A stretch of 64,000 nt of DNA from Sphingobacteriales bacterium (GCA_027484425.1 JAIXSZ010000014.1:124001-188000), one strand, 5' to 3'; shown: positions 1 through 11,718, counted from the stretch's first letter. A program made the numbers and translations. Notes: generated by a model from the letters alone, not told the origin.

Positions 1-3000
1 CTGGAACGAAGCGGCTGATATCCAGCTCTGCGTGCCCAAAGAAGCTTTGGTAATACCAAGTAACATAGGAGAAGATGTAGCAGAGTTGGCATCGCGATAC
101 TCTACCAACTTCCTGTCTGCACGACGTAGTGCACTGTTTTCCTCACGAAGTTCGCGAATAGTAACAATCTGACCTGGGTGTAACTTGTCTGAATCACCTG
201 AATCCATTACTACTTTCTTGTCAAAAATCCAGTCGTTTTCGTCCATAAACTCAAACTTATCAACGATATCTTCTTCCAAGAATTTAGTATCTCCTGGGTC
301 TACTATATTTACTTTACGCATCATTTGGCGAACGATAACCTCAATGTGCTTATCGTTGATTTTCACACCCTGTAAACGATAAACTTCCTGAATCTCGTTA
401 ACTAGATATTCCTGAACCGCGAAAGGACCTTTGATGTTCAATATGTCGCTTGGCGTAGTAGCACCATCAGACAGTGAAGTACCAGCTTTCACAAAGTCAC
501 CATCCTGAACCATGATATGGCGAGTAAGTGGCACCAAGTATTTCTTTACTAAACCTTCACGAGATTCTACAACTATTTCCCTATTACCACGTTTTACATT
601 ACCAAAACCTACAACACCATCTATTTCAGCAACAACAGCAGGGTTGCTAGGGTTACGTGCTTCAAATAGCTCTGTTACCCTTGGCAGACCACCGGTGATA
701 TCTCGGCTACGACCCATCACACGAGGAATCTTAACGAGTACCTGACCATTGTGAACTTCCTGATCTGGCTCTACTATGATATGCGAACCAACAGGCAAGT
801 TGTACATTTTCTGCTCCTTGCCATCTACATATATAGAAGGTATTTTTGTTTTATCCTTAGTTTCAATAACTACCTTTTCGCGGTGACCGGTTTGTTCGTC
901 AGCCTCTTCGCGATAAGTAACACCTTCTATTACTGCATCGAACCGAACCCTACCGCTAATCTCTGATATGATAACAGCATTAAATGGATCCCATGTGCAT
1001 ATAACATCTCCCTTTGCAACTTTTTTACCATTAGCAATCTTCAGTACAGAGCCATAAGGTATGTTGTTAGTAATCAGCAAACGATCATTAGCAACATCAA
1101 CTATTCTCACCTCACCCGTACGACCAATAACTACTATCTGATCTTCGCCTTCTGAATCCTTATACTTAGTGGTACGTAGACCATCAAACTGAATTGTACC
1201 GTCGAAACGAGCAACCAATTGAGATTCAATAGCCGAAGAGCCTGCAACACCACCCACGTGGAACGTACGAAGTGTAAGCTGTGTACCTGGCTCACCGATT
1301 GACTGAGCGGCTATAATACCCACTGAATCACCTTTCTGAGCCATGTAACCAGTTGCTAGGTTTTTGCCATAACACTTAGTACATACTCCTCTACGCAATT
1401 CGCAAGTAAGCACCGAGCGTATTTCTACAGTATCTATTGGGCTTTCTTCTATGCGTTGTGCTATATCTTCTGTAATCTCATCTCCTGCATGTGCAATTAG
1501 CTCATCGGTCAAAGGATCATAAATGTCATGAAGTGACGTGCGACCTAGTATACGATCATACAATGGTTCTACTACTTCTTCATTGTCTTTAAGCGCTGAT
1601 GTAGCTATACCACGTAGTGTACCACAATCTACACCATTGATTACTACATCCTGAGCCACATCCACCAAACGACGAGTAAGGTAACCCGCATCTGCCGTCT
1701 TAAGGGCGGTATCCGCCAGACCCTTACGAGCACCATGGGTAGAGATGAAGTACTCCAATACACTCAAACCAACTTTGAAGTTTGAAAGGATTGGGTTTTC
1801 AATGATTTCAGAACCAGATGAACCACTACGACGAGGTTTAGCCATCAGTCCTCTTAGACCAGCCAGCTGTTTTACCTGCTGTTTAGACCCACGCGCACCA
1901 GAATCAAGCATCATGTACACAGAGTTGAAGCCCTGCTTGTCAGCTGCCATTTCACGTATCAGCGTTTCAGTTACACGAGTATCTACGCGAGACCATACAT
2001 CAATCACCTGGTTATAACGTTCGTTATTGGTGATAAGACCCATGTTGTAGTTATCCCATATTTCATCTACTTCTACCTGTGCGTTAGCTACTAATTGCTC
2101 TTTTACATCAGGCACCGTAAGATCTTTAATGTTGAACGACAAACCACCTCTGAATGCCGTACGGAATCCAAGTGTTTTGATGTCATCAAGGAAGGCAACA
2201 GTCTTCGGTATTGTAGTGTTTTTCAAGATATTACCAATGATTTCTCTCAAAGACTTCTTTGTAAGAAGTGCGTTAACGAAACCATTTTCTTTTGGAACAA
2301 ACTGGTTAAACAATACACGTCCCACAGTAGTGTCGATAAGTTTGGTAACAATTGAACCATCAGCTTCTCTCACGCCTGCACGAACTTTTATCCACGCATG
2401 CAAATCAGCTTTGCCCTCATTGTTGGCTATCACTACTTCTTCTGCACTATAGTATACTTTATTTTCTCCTTTTACCTTTTCAGTTTCGGTAGATTTTTTA
2501 CCCTTAGAAATGTAATACAAACCAAGTACCATGTCCTGAGAAGGCAGGGTAATAGGAGTACCATTCTGTGGGTTAAGGATGTTGTGCGAGGCCAGCATCA
2601 ACAACTGAGCTTCTACTACAGCAGCATTGCTCAGCGGTACGTGTACCGCCATCTGGTCACCATCGAAATCCGCATTGAACGCCGAACAAACCAATGGGTG
2701 AAGCTGTATAGCTTTACCTTCAATAAGTTTTGGCTGGAATGCCTGAATTGACAATCTGTGAAGCGTCGGGGCACGGTTTAGTAATATCGGGTGTCCTTTA
2801 AGTACATTCTCCAATATATCCCAAACCACAGCTTCTTTGCGCTCTACCAGCTTTTTGGCACTTTTTACTGTTTTTACTATACCTCTTTCTATCAGCTTGC
2901 GTATGATAAACGGTTTGAATAATTCAGCCGCCATATCTTTCGGCAATCCGCATTCATGCAGTTTCATTTCAGGACCTACCACGATAACCGAACGACCAGA

Positions 3001-4119
3001 ATAATCGACACGTTTACCCAAAAGGTTCTGACGGAAACGACCTTGTTTACCCTTCAATACGTCAGATAGCGATTTCAATGCACGACCACCTTCTGCCTTA
3101 ACAGCATTAGATTTACGGCTATTGTCAAATAGAGAATCTACTGCTTCTTGAAGCATACGCTTCTCGTTACGCAATATCACCTCTGGTGCTTTGATCTCTA
3201 TCAAACGCTTCAAACGATTGTTACGGATGATTACCCTGCGATACAAATCATTAAGATCTGAAGATGCAAAACGGCCACCATCAAGTGGAACAAGCGGACG
3301 CAGTTCTGGCGGTATAACCGGAATATACTGCATTACCATCCACTCCAAACGGTTTTCGATACGGGTATTAGCATCGCGGAAGGCTTCTACCACACTCAGA
3401 CGCTTCAGGGCTTCCTGCTTACGTTGCTGAGATGTTTCGTTAGCTGCTGCATTACGCAAATCGTAAGAAAGTTTATCAAGATCTATTCTAGACAACAACA
3501 TTTGCACAGATTCTGCACCCATCTTAGCAATAAACTTATTGGGGTCTTCATCAGGCAAATATTGGTTCTCCTTAGAAAGACCATCCAATATTTCCAAATA
3601 CTCATCTTCAGTAAGCAACTGCTGATGCGTGTTTTCGCTTTCTTTAAGGTTCAATTTTGTACGAACCATTTCTTCTGCTTCACCAGCTTGAATTACTACA
3701 TAACGCTCGTAGTAAACAATGCTTTCCATCTTCTTAGAGCTGACGCCTAATAGATAACCGATTTTATTTGGCAAGCTTTTGAAGTACCAAATGTGTACTA
3801 TAGGCACCACCAACTTGATGTGGCCCAGACGCTCGCGGCGTACTTTCTTTTCTGTAACTTCTACACCGCAGCGGTCGCATACGATGCCTTTGTAGCGTAT
3901 ACGCTTATATTTTCCGCAATAACATTCGTAATCCTTAACAGGACCAAAAATCTTCTCACAAAACAGACCATCGCGTTCTGGCTTGTAAGTACGATAATTG
4001 ATTGTTTCAGGCTTCAGCACTTCACCATACGAACGATCTAAGATCGCATCTGGCGACGCAAGGCTGATTGTGATTTTACCAAATCCCGCCCTTGGACGGT
4101 TATCTTTTTTTATTGCCAT
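1..4119 (-). CDS. rpoC: DNA-directed RNA polymerase beta' subunit, C-terminus cut by window edge
   Basis: Largest catalytic subunit of RNA polymerase. The ATG is at 4119 (product begins [16 protein letters not shown]) and 1373 codons are inside the window without a stop. Visible landmarks: the N-terminal zinc ribbon C66-x-C68-x12-C81-xx-C84; the catalytic Mg-binding NADFDGD at residues 482-488; a second cysteine cluster ([14 protein letters not shown]) near residue 905; and, at the window edge, SWISAASFQ, which normally lies some tens of residues from the C-terminus. About 60 residues are therefore probably missing. It lies 96 nt downstream of rpoB on the same strand, with a strong hairpin in the gap. 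Identification is certain; only the missing end is inferred. Confidence 0.98.
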   Translation of the reverse strand, partial: MAIKKDNRPRAGFGKITISLASPDAILDRSYGEVLKPETINYRTYKPERDGLFCEKIFGPVKDYECYCGKYKRIRYKGIVCDRCGVEVTEKKVRRERLGHIKLVVPIVHIWYFKSLPNKIGYLLGVSSKKMESIVYYERYVVIQAGEAEEMVRTKLNLKESENTHQQLLTEDEYLEILDGLSKENQYLPDEDPNKFIAKMGAESVQMLLSRIDLDKLSYDLRNAAANETSQQRKQEALKRLSVVEAFRDANTRIENRLEWMVMQYIPVIPPELRPLVPLDGGRFASSDLNDLYRRVIIRNNRLKRLIEIKAPEVILRNEKRMLQEAVDSLFDNSRKSNAVKAEGGRALKSLSDVLKGKQGRFRQNLLGKRVDYSGRSVIVVGPEMKLHECGLPKDMAAELFKPFIIRKLIERGIVKTVKSAKKLVERKEAVVWDILENVLKGHPILLNRAPTLHRLSIQAFQPKLIEGKAIQLHPLVCSAFNADFDGDQMAVHVPLSNAAVVEAQLLMLASHNILNPQNGTPITLPSQDMVLGLYYISKGKKSTETEKVKGENKVYYSAEEVVIANNEGKADLHAWIKVRAGVREADGSIVTKLIDTTVGRVLFNQFVPKENGFVNALLTKKSLREIIGNILKNTTIPKTVAFLDDIKTLGFRTAFRGGLSFNIKDLTVPDVKEQLVANAQVEVDEIWDNYNMGLITNNERYNQVIDVWSRVDTRVTETLIREMAADKQGFNSVYMMLDSGARGSKQQVKQLAGLRGLMAKPRRSGSSGSEIIENPILSNFKVGLSVLEYFISTHGARKGLADTALKTADAGYLTRRLVDVAQDVVINGVDCGTLRGIATSALKDNEEVVEPLYDRILGRTSLHDIYDPLTDELIAHAGDEITEDIAQRIEESPIDTVEIRSVLTCELRRGVCTKCYGKNLATGYMAQKGDSVGIIAAQSIGEPGTQLTLRTFHVGGVAGSSAIESQLVARFDGTIQFDGLRTTKYKDSEGEDQIVVIGRTGEVRIVDVANDRLLITNNIPYGSVLKIANGKKVAKGDVICTWDPFNAVIISEISGRVRFDAVIEGVTYREEADEQTGHREKVVIETKDKTKIPSIYVDGKEQKMYNLPVGSHIIVEPDQEVHNGQVLVKIPRVMGRSRDITGGLPRVTELFEARNPSNPAVVAEIDGVVGFGNVKRGNREIVVESREGLVKKYLVPLTRHIMVQDGDFVKAGTSLSDGATTPSDILNIKGPFAVQEYLVNEIQEVYRLQGVKINDKHIEVIVRQMMRKVNIVDPGDTKFLEEDIVDKFEFMDENDWIFDKKVVMDSGDSDKLHPGQIVTIRELREENSALRRADRKLVEYRDANSATSSPMLLGITKASLGTQSWISAASFQ

Positions 4120-4137
4120 TTTCTTTTTTATCGTTTG

Positions 4138-4165
4138 GTAGGGATACATTAGAATGTATCCCTAC
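4138..4165. other. Perfect 13-bp inverted repeat between rpoB and rpoC
   Basis: The arm at 4138-4150 (gtagggatacatt) is the exact reverse complement of 4153-4165, separated by two bases. On the rpoB-rpoC transcript (minus strand) it would fold into a stable hairpin ending about 18 nt before the rpoC ATG. No U-run follows it in the direction of transcription, so it is not a standard intrinsic terminator. An mRNA processing or stability element, or a translation-setting structure for rpoC, fits better; this role is inference. Confidence 0.6.
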
Positions 4166-4215
4166 GTTATTAAATTGCTTTTTACAAATAACTACCTACA
4201 ACCTGCAGTATTCAT

Positions 4216-7200
4216 CTATTCAAATTTCAACTCCAGACCTAAGCCCCTTAGCTCATTTACCAATACATTGAATGACTCTGGGATACCAGCCTTAGGTATG
4301 TTATCGCCCTTCACAATAGCTTCGTATGTTTTTGCACGACCAACGATATCATCTGATTTAAGCGTCAGCAACTCTTGAAGTATGTTAGATGCACCATATG
4401 CTTCCAATGCCCAAACCTCCATCTCACCAAAACGCTGACCACCAAACTGTGCTTTACCGCCCAATGGCTGCTGTGTGATAAGACTGTATGGTCCTATAGA
4501 ACGTGCGTGCATCTTATCATCTACCATGTGGTGTAGCTTGATGATATATATTATACCAACAGTAGCTTTTTGGTGGAAGCGCTCTCCTGTTTCACCATCA
4601 TACAAGTAAGTATGGCCAAACTCAGGTAAACCAGCATCATTGATTAGACCATCTATCTGCTCAACGGAAGCACCATCAAATATCGGAGTAGCAAATCTAA
4701 CACCCAGTTTTTCACCTGCCCAACCTAGGATCGTTTCATAAATCTGACCAAGGTTCATACGAGAAGGTACACCTAGTGGGTTCAGTACAACGTCTACTGG
4801 AGTACCATCTTCCAAGAATGGCATGTCTTCTTCACGCACTATCTTAGCTACAATACCTTTGTTACCGTGACGACCCGCCATCTTGTCTCCTACTTTCAGC
4901 TTACGCTTGCTAGCCAGATATACTTTGGCAAGTTTCAACACGCCAGCAGGTAATTCATCACCAATGCTTAGGTTGAATTTCTCACGCTTATAACGACCCA
5001 GTTCTTCGTTGAACTTGATGTTATAGTTGTGCAACAACTGATTTATCAAGTCATCTGTTTCTTTGTCACCTGTCCAGCCTAGAGGGTTTACATTCTGATA
5101 GTCTACAGAACCTAAAGTTTTAGTATTGAATTTACCGCCCTTAGTTAATACTGTCTCTCCAAAGTTATTAGTGATACCAGCAGAAGACTTGTCCTTAAGC
5201 AATATCATCAATTTCTCGAACAGGAAGTTTTTCAAATCTTCCAGATTCTTTTCATGCACTTTATCTATTTTCTCTATCTGTGCTTTTTCACGCACTTTAG
5301 AGTTTTTGTCCTTTTTAGCACGCTGAAATAGTTGTTTAGAAATAACAACACCTTCAGTACCACTTGGTGTTTTCAGAGATGCATCTTTAGCATCACCTGC
5401 TTTGTCTCCAAATATAGCGCGCAACAGTTTTTCTTCTGGCGTAGGGTCAGTTTCACCTTTAGGAGTGATTTTACCTATAAGTATATCTCCTTCACCTACA
5501 TGCGCACCTATACGTATAATACCATGCTCATCAAGGTCTTTTGTAGCCTCTTCTGATACGTTGGGGATATCTGGTGTAAGCTCTTCTTCACCCAGTTTAG
5601 TATCGCGTACTTCTAGTTCATACTCATCGATATGCACAGATGTAAACCAGTCTTCGCGAACCACTTTTTCATTAATTACTATCGCATCCTCAAAGTTGTA
5701 CCCTTTCCATGGCATGAACGCCACTTTCAAGTTACGACCTAGAGCCAATTCACCATCCTGAGTAGCATAACCTTCTGTGAGGAAGTCACCTACTTTTACT
5801 TTCTGTCCTCTGCGCACACATGGGCGAAGGGTCATACTGGTACTTTGGTTGGTTTTTTTGTATTTAGTCAGCGTATATACCTTCAAATCATCTTCAAATG
5901 ATACTAAACGCTCTTTTTCGCCACGGTCATAGCGTACATGTATGTGGTCAGCATCTACATACTCTACTACTCCATTACCTTCTGCATGTATCTGTATACG
6001 TGCATCGCGCGCAGCCTTAGCTTCCAGACCAGTACCTACTATTGGCACCTGAGGTATGATAAGCGGCACAGCCTGACGTTGCATGTTTGATCCCATCAAT
6101 GCACGGTTGGCATCATCGTGCTCTAGGAAGGGGATAAGTGAAGCACTCAAACCTACTATCTGGTTAGGTGCCACATCCATGTACTCAACTTCATTGGGGT
6201 CAAGGATTGGGAAGTCACCTGTTTGACGAGATTTGATTTTATCTTCGAGGAAGTTGCCCTTATCATCCATAGGCACGTTAGCCTGTGCAATTTTTGCTAG
6301 ATCTTCTTCTTCTGCACTCAGGAATCTGAAATTCTTAAGGTCTACTTTACCTTCTTTTACTTTACGATAAGGTGTTTCAATAAAGCCCATGTCATTGATC
6401 TGAGCGTGTACGCATAGCGTAGATATCAAACCAATGTTTGGTCCCTCTGGTGTTTCGATAGTACAAAGACGACCGTAGTGGCTATAGTGTACGTCACGTA
6501 CCTCAAAGCCTGCACGCTCACGACTAAGACCACCCGGACCTAGGGCAGAAATACGACGTTTGTGCGTAATTTCTGAAAGTGGGTTGGTTTGATCGAGGAA
6601 CTGGGAAAGCTGAGATGTACCAAAGAATGAGTTAATAACTGACGATAATGTACGGGCATTAATAAGATCAATTGGTGTAAACACCTCGTTGTCACGTACA
6701 TTCATACGCTCACGTATAGTACGTGCCATACGTGCAAGACCCACACCAAACTGTGCAAACAATTGCTCACCTACCGTACGTACACGACGATTGCTAAGGT
6801 GATCAATATCATCAATCTCGGCCTTACCATTGGTCAGACGTACCAGATATTTGATGATAGATATGATGTCTTCTTTGCTCAATACTTTGGTAGTAAGGTT
6901 GATATCAAGACCCAACTTACGGTTGATCTTATAACGACCTACTTCACCTAAATCATAACGCTTGTCACTGAAGAACAGTTTTTCGATGATGCCACGTGCT
7001 GTTTCATCATCTGGCGCATCAGATCCACGCAACTGGCGGTAGATGTGCTGCACTGCTTCCAGCTCAGAGTTAGAAGTGTCTTTGTTCAGCGTATTATATA
7101 TTATAGAATAGTCACCGCTCACTTCTTCTTTCTGAAGGAACACGGTTTTGATACCCATTTCCTGTACCAACTCAGCATTGCGCTCGTCCAGTACACTGTC

Positions 7201-8028
7201 GCGATCCAATACTACTTCGTTACGCTCAATGGTTACTACTTCGCCGGTGTCTTCATCTACGAAGTCTTCAGTCCAGCTGCGTAATACACGAGCTGCAAGA
7301 CGACGACCGATATGGTTAACCAACGTCTTTTTGTCCACTTTTACTTCTTCAGCCATATCAAACAGATCCAGAATGTCCTTGTCTGTTTCATATCCTATAG
7401 CGCGCAGCAGTGTTGTAACAGGGAATTTTTTCTTACGATCGATATATGCATACATGACATTGTTGATGTCCGTAGCAAACTCCATCCAAGCACCTTTGAA
7501 AGGAATTACACGAGCACTGTATATTTTCGTACCATTGGGGTGTACACTCTGTCCGAAGAACACACCTGGTGACCTATGTAACTGAGAAACCACAACACGC
7601 TCAGCGCCATTGATAACAAATGTACCACGAGGTGTCATGTAAGGGATGTTACCCAAAAACACGTCCTGTACAATAGTTTCAAAATCAACGTGCTCCTCGT
7701 CGTTACAACTCAACTTCAACTTTGCTTTCAGCGGCACAGAATAAGTGAGTCCGCGCTCCATACACTCATCTATAGTGTAACGGGGTGGATCAATGAAGTA
7801 GTCGAGAAACTCCAATACGAAGATGTTTCTTGTGTCTGTGATGGGGAAGTTCTCTTTGAACACCCTGAACAGACCTTCATTGTTTCTCTTGTCAGGCGTT
7901 GTTTCCAACTGGAAAAAGTCCTGAAACGACTGAAGCTGAATAGCCAGCAAATCGGGGGTAGCTGCGGCATCATGTAGTTTGCCGAAATTAACTCTCCCGG
8001 AAGCGGTCCTTTTTTGTGGTATAGCCAT
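4216..8028 (-). CDS. rpoB: DNA-directed RNA polymerase beta subunit
   Basis: Second catalytic subunit of RNA polymerase, 1270 residues, complete and of normal length for Bacteroidota. Visible landmarks: the rifampicin pocket [20 protein letters not shown] near residues 470-490 with the wild-type residues at positions where resistance changes are known (Asp, His and Ser kept); EDAIVINE near 778; [10 protein letters not shown] near 1050; and the C-terminal [18 protein letters not shown] near 1195. The start ATG at 8028 gives [17 protein letters not shown], the usual beginning in this phylum. rpoC follows after 187... bases of tail-free spacing measured as 96 nt. The expected upstream partner rplL is absent: the next gene upstream is divergent, so rpoBC must start from its own promoter. 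Confidence 0.98.
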   Translation of the reverse strand: MAIPQKRTASGRVNFGKLHDAAATPDLLAIQLQSFQDFFQLETTPDKRNNEGLFRVFKENFPITDTRNIFVLEFLDYFIDPPRYTIDECMERGLTYSVPLKAKLKLSCNDEEHVDFETIVQDVFLGNIPYMTPRGTFVINGAERVVVSQLHRSPGVFFGQSVHPNGTKIYSARVIPFKGAWMEFATDINNVMYAYIDRKKKFPVTTLLRAIGYETDKDILDLFDMAEEVKVDKKTLVNHIGRRLAARVLRSWTEDFVDEDTGEVVTIERNEVVLDRDSVLDERNAELVQEMGIKTVFLQKEEVSGDYSIIYNTLNKDTSNSELEAVQHIYRQLRGSDAPDDETARGIIEKLFFSDKRYDLGEVGRYKINRKLGLDINLTTKVLSKEDIISIIKYLVRLTNGKAEIDDIDHLSNRRVRTVGEQLFAQFGVGLARMARTIRERMNVRDNEVFTPIDLINARTLSSVINSFFGTSQLSQFLDQTNPLSEITHKRRISALGPGGLSRERAGFEVRDVHYSHYGRLCTIETPEGPNIGLISTLCVHAQINDMGFIETPYRKVKEGKVDLKNFRFLSAEEEDLAKIAQANVPMDDKGNFLEDKIKSRQTGDFPILDPNEVEYMDVAPNQIVGLSASLIPFLEHDDANRALMGSNMQRQAVPLIIPQVPIVGTGLEAKAARDARIQIHAEGNGVVEYVDADHIHVRYDRGEKERLVSFEDDLKVYTLTKYKKTNQSTSMTLRPCVRRGQKVKVGDFLTEGYATQDGELALGRNLKVAFMPWKGYNFEDAIVINEKVVREDWFTSVHIDEYELEVRDTKLGEEELTPDIPNVSEEATKDLDEHGIIRIGAHVGEGDILIGKITPKGETDPTPEEKLLRAIFGDKAGDAKDASLKTPSGTEGVVISKQLFQRAKKDKNSKVREKAQIEKIDKVHEKNLEDLKNFLFEKLMILLKDKSSAGITNNFGETVLTKGGKFNTKTLGSVDYQNVNPLGWTGDKETDDLINQLLHNYNIKFNEELGRYKREKFNLSIGDELPAGVLKLAKVYLASKRKLKVGDKMAGRHGNKGIVAKIVREEDMPFLEDGTPVDVVLNPLGVPSRMNLGQIYETILGWAGEKLGVRFATPIFDGASVEQIDGLINDAGLPEFGHTYLYDGETGERFHQKATVGIIYIIKLHHMVDDKMHARSIGPYSLITQQPLGGKAQFGGQRFGEMEVWALEAYGASNILQELLTLKSDDIVGRAKTYEAIVKGDNIPKAGIPESFNVLVNELRGLGLELKFE

Positions 8029-8425
8029 AATTTAATAATGCTCCTTTTACAAATAAAAAAATCCTGAAAGATAGGCTGAACCCACCTTTACAGGCAATCT
8101 GCAATATTCAAAAGTTAGTAATCTTGTTAATGTGCACGTATGTTGTCTAAGAAAAAAGGAATGCAAATATACGTGTGTGCAAATTAATAAGCAAAAAATG
8201 TTCCAATTTTAAGATTTTAACAAAATATTTTGACTATACCCTTCTCGATACTAGATAAAATCTTCAATTACAACCAACTTTAACATTTCATACTAATAAT
8301 TTCTTGTTAAATATTTCCATTTCAAACAAATATCCACCTTTTAAAGAAGATATAAATTTACGTACTTTGACGAGAAAGTACTTTTTACAAATTGTATTTT
8401 CAAAAAAAACAACAAAATTTGCATT
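8029..8425. other. Intergenic region between rpoB and the divergent small lipoprotein gene
   Basis: About 400 bp without a convincing gene and very AT-rich. It carries a good minus-strand promoter for rpoB (8164-8195). On the plus strand TACTTTG at 8365-8371, one base short of the TAnnTTTG consensus, could serve the gene at 8426. No rplJ, rplL or ribosomal protein leader remnant is visible. Confidence 0.6.
8164..8195 (-). promoter_or_regulatory. Promoter of rpoBC
   Basis: Read on the minus strand: TTTG (8195-8192), 20 nt spacer, then TATATTTG (8171-8164). This fits the Bacteroidota primary sigma consensus TTTG-N19-TAnnTTTG. Transcription would begin near 8158, giving an untranslated leader of about 130 nt before the rpoB ATG. 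Confidence 0.6.
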
Positions 8426-8659
8426 ATGGTAAAAGTACTGAGTTTCTTAATCACAATTTTGGTCAGTTTCGCATCCTGCAAGCGTGACTACAACTGCAAT
8501 TGCAGCGTTAGTTCAAGTTTGAAAAGCATTAAACCCTCTGCATCAACTAATAACATAGGTACAAGAACCAAAAAAGAAGCAACTCAGGTATGTGAAGAAA
8601 TGTCCTCAGTGGTTCGCTCTGGCACTGTTTCTACGACTATAACTTGTAAAATAGAATAA
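8426..8659 (+). CDS. Small cysteine-rich lipoprotein (copy 1 of 3)
   Basis: 77 residues. Residues 1-17 form a signal peptide ending in the lipobox-like FASC, so Cys18 is probably lipidated and the protein anchored in a membrane facing the periplasm or surface. The mature part begins CKRDYNCNC, then has a single Cys in the middle (QVCEEM) and a last one near the end (TITCKIE). The same pattern is found in the next two genes, so the three are paralogues. Four cysteines outside the lipobox suggest two disulfides. Function unknown; small proteins beginning CKKxYxCxC are widespread in Bacteroidota. Confidence 0.75.
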   Translation: MVKVLSFLITILVSFASCKRDYNCNCSVSSSLKSIKPSASTNNIGTRTKKEATQVCEEMSSVVRSGTVSTTITCKIE

Positions 8660-8781
8660 ATCTTACTACATCGATAAATTTAACTTATTTTCGTTCCAAT
8701 TTCAAAAATGCTATCAGTAACCGTGGTTGCATCTTTTAGAATAAGTTGTCAGAATTTTATAAAAAACAAAAACTAAAATTG

Positions 8782-9015
8782 ATGAAAAATAAGTCTCTTT
8801 TGTTAGTACTAATCTCAGCTATTGCACTTGCATCTTACAAAAAAGAATATACATGTACCTGTACAACAACAATAGGCAATATCGTTACCAAAACTTCAAA
8901 ATTCAATATCGATAATTCCACCAAAAAAAATGCTGTAGCCACTTGCAAATCAAAAGGGGGGGTAACAAGCAATAGTGGTGTAACGACTAACATTACTTGC
9001 ATTGCAACAAATTAA
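8782..9015 (+). CDS. Small cysteine-rich secreted protein, lipobox cysteine lost (copy 2 of 3)
   Basis: 77 residues from the ATG at 8782; an open frame extends upstream but begins in sequence that looks non-coding. The leader MKNKSLLLVLISAIALAS is followed by YKKEYTCTC, where both sister genes have CKRDYNCNC or CKKSYICQC. The lipidation cysteine has become tyrosine (tac instead of tgc/tgt, a one-base change), while the two CxC cysteines, the mid-protein Cys (VATCKSK) and the last Cys (NITCIATN) are all kept. It may therefore be secreted but not lipid-anchored, or be a decaying copy. Function unknown. Confidence 0.7.
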   Translation: MKNKSLLLVLISAIALASYKKEYTCTCTTTIGNIVTKTSKFNIDNSTKKNAVATCKSKGGVTSNSGVTTNITCIATN

Positions 9016-9218
9016 AATGTTTGTCTAAGCCTGTTGACAATAACTGGTCGGTATTTACCAAAAAATGAAGAGAATTTTTCATTGAAATGCCATTTGATTT
9101 TTCAATCCCAAATATTGTGATTACTTTTATCCAAATTTTTCATTCCAAAAAGCAATTCTGGAAAGATGTTTTTTTTAACACTCCTAACTTTTGTTTTTCA
9201 GCTGAAAATATAAATTTT

Positions 9219-9464
9219 ATGAATAAAACACACTCAATAATAGCTTTCATTCTCCTTGCTGTGGTTTTCACTTCATGCAAAAAATCATATATTTGTCAGT
9301 GCACTTCAAAGTACAAAAAAGATAAAAGTGCCATGTACACCCAAGTGAAGTACGAACTGAGCGAATATGACAGAAAGACTGCAAACGCATCTTGTAAAAC
9401 ACGCCAAACTAAATATCAATATATTAACGGAAGTATCCTTACCACAACATGTGTGTTGAATTAG
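9219..9464 (+). CDS. Small cysteine-rich lipoprotein (copy 3 of 3)
   Basis: 81 residues from the ATG at 9219, chosen because it places a proper signal peptide (MNKTHSIIAFILLAVVFTSC) at the N-terminus; the open frame starting at 9087 adds an unlikely extension. The lipobox is FTSC. The mature protein starts CKKSYICQC, with further cysteines in ASCKTR and TTTCVLN, matching the two genes upstream in spacing and order. Lysine-rich middle part. Paralogue of the genes at 8426 and 8782; function unknown. Confidence 0.72.
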   Translation: MNKTHSIIAFILLAVVFTSCKKSYICQCTSKYKKDKSAMYTQVKYELSEYDRKTANASCKTRQTKYQYINGSILTTTCVLN

Positions 9465-9552
9465 GTAAAATAATAGTCCCATCAGTTTATTTTTATTAGC
9501 TTGTACAGCCTTATTGTATTAACGAACTAAATCCAGTCTTACATCCATTAAA

Positions 9553-10029
9553 ATGAACCTCAAATTTTCACAACCAGTTTTTATTACTATACTTTCTTTA
9601 CTGTTTATTTCATGCACTGCACTAGGTTTTTCAAAATCAAAGAAAAACCTAAAGCTAATAACTGCATATACCAAAACTATCGAGGAAGGACAACAAAGTA
9701 ACCCGCCCATGGCTGGCTATTTCTTTGTAGTAAAGTGGGAGAATAAGAACTATCCTGAATCATTCTTTTGGAGAGGAAATTCTGGTTGGCTATCGTGCAA
9801 CATTGAGAAAGCTCACAAAAAGACAACAAACGGCAAAACAGAATATACACATGAGTCGTTTGATGTAACAACATTACAAAAAGGAGATACACTTATGTTA
9901 GTGCCAGTTACTGGAGGCAGATTCCCAATCCCTAGCGAAATCCCCGCTAAAGCTAAAAATACATTGTATTATAAAGTAAATGGAAGTAAGTGGTTATCTT
10001 TCCCAGTAACAAAAATAACTAAGAAGTAG
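9553..10029 (+). CDS. Hypothetical secreted lipoprotein-like protein
   Basis: 158 residues. Residues 1-20 are a hydrophobic leader ending in LFISC, a fair lipobox. The rest is a compact, basic, soluble domain rich in aromatic residues (YFFVVKWENKNYPESFFWRG) with one internal Cys (WLSCNIEKAH). I do not recognise a family; the end (KVNGSKWLSFPVTKITKK) suggests a beta-sandwich. It follows the three cysteine-rich genes on the same strand but 88 nt away, and it does not share their pattern. Confidence 0.7.
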   Translation: MNLKFSQPVFITILSLLFISCTALGFSKSKKNLKLITAYTKTIEEGQQSNPPMAGYFFVVKWENKNYPESFFWRGNSGWLSCNIEKAHKKTTNGKTEYTHESFDVTTLQKGDTLMLVPVTGGRFPIPSEIPAKAKNTLYYKVNGSKWLSFPVTKITKK

Positions 10030-10062
10030 TATAGCTATAAAGGTTAGCAGGACCCTTAATTA

Positions 10063-11718
10063 CTACCCTACCAACTCCCTGGCGCTATTTACCGCAGACT
10101 CTGAAGGTTCTTCACCACCTATCATTCTTGCTATTGCTAGTACACGCTCCTCTTGTTGCAACACTCTTATCTTGGTATTGAATTTGCCTGTGCTGTCCGC
10201 CTGTTTATAAACAAAAAAGTGCTTAGTGCCCTTAGCCGCTACTTGTGGCTGGTGTGTGATACAAATAACCTGATGGTAACCAGATAAGCTACGAAGCAGT
10301 ATCCCTACCTGTCTTGCTGCTTCGCCCGATATTCCTGTATCTACTTCATCGAAAATCAAAGTAGGAAGATGCAACGCTTCTGCAATCAACGATTTAATGC
10401 ATAACATGATACGGCTCATTTCCCCACCCGAAGCTGCCTTTTGCAACAATTGAAATCTTCCACTTTTATTGGCATCAAGCAAGAACTGAACATTGTCTAT
10501 ACCATTACTACCAGGCTCGGTTGCGAGTATTTCTACATTGAAGCGGGCGTTAGGCATACCAACCAATGCGAGTGAATCATTGATCCTACTGACAAATGGT
10601 TGTATTGCCTGTTTCCTAAGCATGGATAGCTCTTCGGCAGTATGGAGCATTAACTTATGTTGCCTATCGGTCTCAATACCAAGTGCAATAATTGCATCAT
10701 CAAGTTCGTTAGTTTCCTTAAGTTCCGCAATCAGTCTCTCTTGCAAATCACGAAGATCTTGGGTGGTTTTAAGTGCATGTTTTTTCAGCAATTTGTTGCC
10801 TAAATCCGCTCGTTGTAGTAGCTCTTCCATAGCTATGGGGTCCAACGATACCCTACCCTGTAGTGTTTCAAGTTCATCTGCTAGGTCTTTTAGTTCTAAC
10901 CATACTGATGACATTCTTTCTTGCAATGGCTTAACCTCTGGATATACGTCATTAATAGATTGCATTTGTTGCACCATCCGTTTCAGTTCGTTCACCAATG
11001 GTTGTTCGCCCTCCGATAGCACATTATAGGCACCCTGCAATACACTCAAAATACGTTCCGCATGGCTCATTTGTTTTAGCTGAAGTTCTGCATTTTCTAT
11101 TTCTTCCTCTTTGAAATCCGCAAGCAACAATTCATCTAATAAGTATTGCTTATAATCTGCTTCTTGTTTTAGTTTTAATTGTAGATTTTTCTTATCACTT
11201 AATGCTCGCTGCACTTTTCGCCAAGAATTGAATTTATTTTTATAGTCTTCGCTTAGAGTAGTGGTGCTAGCAACAGCATCAAGTGCATCTATCTGAAATT
11301 CATCTTCCTCAAGCTCCAAGTGACCAAACTGCTGTTGTAAATCAACCAACAATGATGTCAACTTATTGAGCACTTGTAAGGTTACTGGTGTATCGTTTAC
11401 AAATGCTCTAGATTTACCAGAAGCAGCTATTTCGCGCCTTATTATGCAAATGGGTTCAAAATCCAACTCAGCCTCTGAAAGAGCTACACGAAAAGGCTCA
11501 TTTAATGACACATCAAAGTAACCCTCTATTACCGACTTTTCTTCTTTATTTATCAGTACAGATGTGTCTGCCCTATCACCCAATATAAGCGACAATGCAC
11601 CTAAAATGATACTCTTACCCGCACCAGTTTCACCAGTCACTGTATTTAGTGCGGCGTCCGGCTCTATTACCAGGTGGTCTATTATAGCATAATTCTTAAT
11701 TACCAACTTCTGCAACAT
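10063..11718 (-). CDS. recN: DNA repair ATPase RecN
   Basis: SMC-like ATPase that works with RecA in double-strand break repair. 551 residues from the ATG at 11718, which starts MLQKLVIKNYAIID, the standard RecN beginning; the open frame runs ten codons further upstream but crosses the promoter. Walker A GETGAGKS lies at residues 29-36, a long coiled-coil middle follows (about 150-380), and the Walker B LIFDEVDTGISG is near residue 455 after the signature region GGEMSRIMLCIK. Its -7 box at 11724-11731 sits 5 nt before the ATG, so the mRNA is probably leaderless. Divergent from the methyltransferase gene next to it. Confidence 0.95.
   Translation of the reverse strand: MLQKLVIKNYAIIDHLVIEPDAALNTVTGETGAGKSIILGALSLILGDRADTSVLINKEEKSVIEGYFDVSLNEPFRVALSEAELDFEPICIIRREIAASGKSRAFVNDTPVTLQVLNKLTSLLVDLQQQFGHLELEEDEFQIDALDAVASTTTLSEDYKNKFNSWRKVQRALSDKKNLQLKLKQEADYKQYLLDELLLADFKEEEIENAELQLKQMSHAERILSVLQGAYNVLSEGEQPLVNELKRMVQQMQSINDVYPEVKPLQERMSSVWLELKDLADELETLQGRVSLDPIAMEELLQRADLGNKLLKKHALKTTQDLRDLQERLIAELKETNELDDAIIALGIETDRQHKLMLHTAEELSMLRKQAIQPFVSRINDSLALVGMPNARFNVEILATEPGSNGIDNVQFLLDANKSGRFQLLQKAASGGEMSRIMLCIKSLIAEALHLPTLIFDEVDTGISGEAARQVGILLRSLSGYHQVICITHQPQVAAKGTKHFFVYKQADSTGKFNTKIRVLQQEERVLAIARMIGGEEPSESAVNSARELVG

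Noticed and set aside
10493-11029. 178-codon plus-strand open frame
   Set aside because: Antisense to recN and made of serine-rich, low-complexity sequence typical of shadow frames.
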